14,739 bases of DNA from CAVLCC01 sp963624975 (GTDB lineage: Bacteria; Actinomycetota; Coriobacteriia; Coriobacteriales; CADBOM01), in the NCBI GenBank assembly GCA_963624975.1, contig CAVFRF010000093.1:1-14739 (forward strand). Reading direction: 5' to 3'. The position numbers and the translations under genes were made by a program. Under the pieces are notes generated by a model. It had not been told where the DNA came from, ran no database searches, and worked only from the letters and a program-made list of their open reading frames with translations. Below are positions 14,582 to 14,739 of the stretch, in pieces. The first letter of the stretch is position 1; every line of letters begins with the position of its first letter.

Positions 14582-14629
14582 TTTGCGCCGCTTGGTGCAA
14601 GCATCATCCGGCGGGGCATCCCCCGCAAA
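14582..14629 (+). other. Structured leader upstream of the last gene
   Basis: An outer stem TTTGCG/CGCAAA (14582-14587 with 14624-14629) encloses two hairpins: GCTTG-GTG-CAAGC (14590-14602) and GCGGGG-CATC-CCCCGC (14611-14626). The second hairpin and the outer stem share bases and are mutually exclusive, as in regulatory leaders. No U-run follows and no known riboswitch was recognised. The rest of the 14368-14674 gap holds the peptidase terminator and a TAGCATGCTA palindrome (14497-14506). Confidence 0.35.
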
Positions 14630-14674
14630 GCAATTTGAGGAAATGGTTCCCCAAGAGTTTAGAAAGAGAGTTTC

Positions 14675-14739
14675 ATGTCTATCAACCGCAGGATCCTCAA
14701 GGTCATCTCCATCATCAGCCTAGTGATCGACATCATCAT
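14675..14739 (+). CDS. Putative membrane protein, N-terminus only (cut by window edge)
   Basis: ATG 14675 after AAAGAGAG opens MSINRRILKVISIISLVID, still open at the window end (21 codons seen). Two arginines and a lysine followed by an Ile/Val/Leu-rich run indicate a signal anchor or first membrane helix, cytoplasm-side positive. Too little is present to name a family. Its upstream leader is rich in inverted repeats. Confidence 0.6.
   Translation, partial: MSINRRILKVISIISLVIDII

Noticed and set aside
13213..14628. 471-codon minus-strand open frame
   Set aside because: It lies antisense to the S37 peptidase, has no recognisable domain, and runs through that gene's terminator.

Overview
The window looks like a chromosome segment from a high-GC gut Actinomycetota, most likely an Eggerthellaceae-type Coriobacteriia (Eggerthella, Gordonibacter or a relative). 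This is inferred from gene content rather than a marker gene: many small flavin and Fe-S redox proteins, a Tat lipoprotein flavodoxin, a BspA-like surface protein anchored by cell-wall-binding repeats (CWB2), and a hybrid kinase carrying two periplasmic-binding domains. No rRNA, tRNA, insertion sequence, phage gene or CRISPR was seen.

Positions 1-6800 form a redox block. In order it holds an XRE-type regulator, a flavodoxin/2[4Fe-4S] fusion of the EFR1 type, a convergent pyridoxamine-phosphate-oxidase-like flavoprotein, and a LysR regulator divergent from an operon. That operon contains an aldo/keto reductase (AKR) remnant, a carboxymuconolactone-decarboxylase/cupin fusion, a flavodoxin and a clear terminator. 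Next come a minus-strand iron-sulfur-flavoprotein-like FMN reductase, a 0.46-kb gap holding two facing arrays of a 23-nt repeat, a Tat-lipoprotein flavodoxin, a second AKR remnant and a divergent MerR regulator. The MerR intergenic region holds a perfect 19-bp palindrome inside a 19-bp-spacer promoter, the classic MerR layout. Both regulator-linked operons have lost an AKR but kept the flavodoxin.

Positions 6850-12610 encode envelope functions on the minus strand. A roughly 2.9-kb hybrid sensor kinase lies upstream of a roughly 2.7-kb BspA/CWB2 surface protein. The only well-formed start and signal peptide of the surface protein are separated from the main reading frame by a run of nine G; eight G would restore the frame. 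This suggests a phase-variable (currently OFF) surface antigen, or a homopolymer sequencing error.

Positions 12770-14739 hold a secreted or lipid-anchored S37-type tripeptidyl aminopeptidase with a downstream hairpin terminator, then a structured leader and the first codons of a membrane protein cut by the window edge. The kinase and peptidase are divergent from a shared intergenic region of about 250 bp.

The three most interesting features are the poly-G tract in the surface-protein signal peptide, the mirror-arranged 42-nt-period repeat arrays, and the paired internal deletions of AKR genes next to intact regulators.
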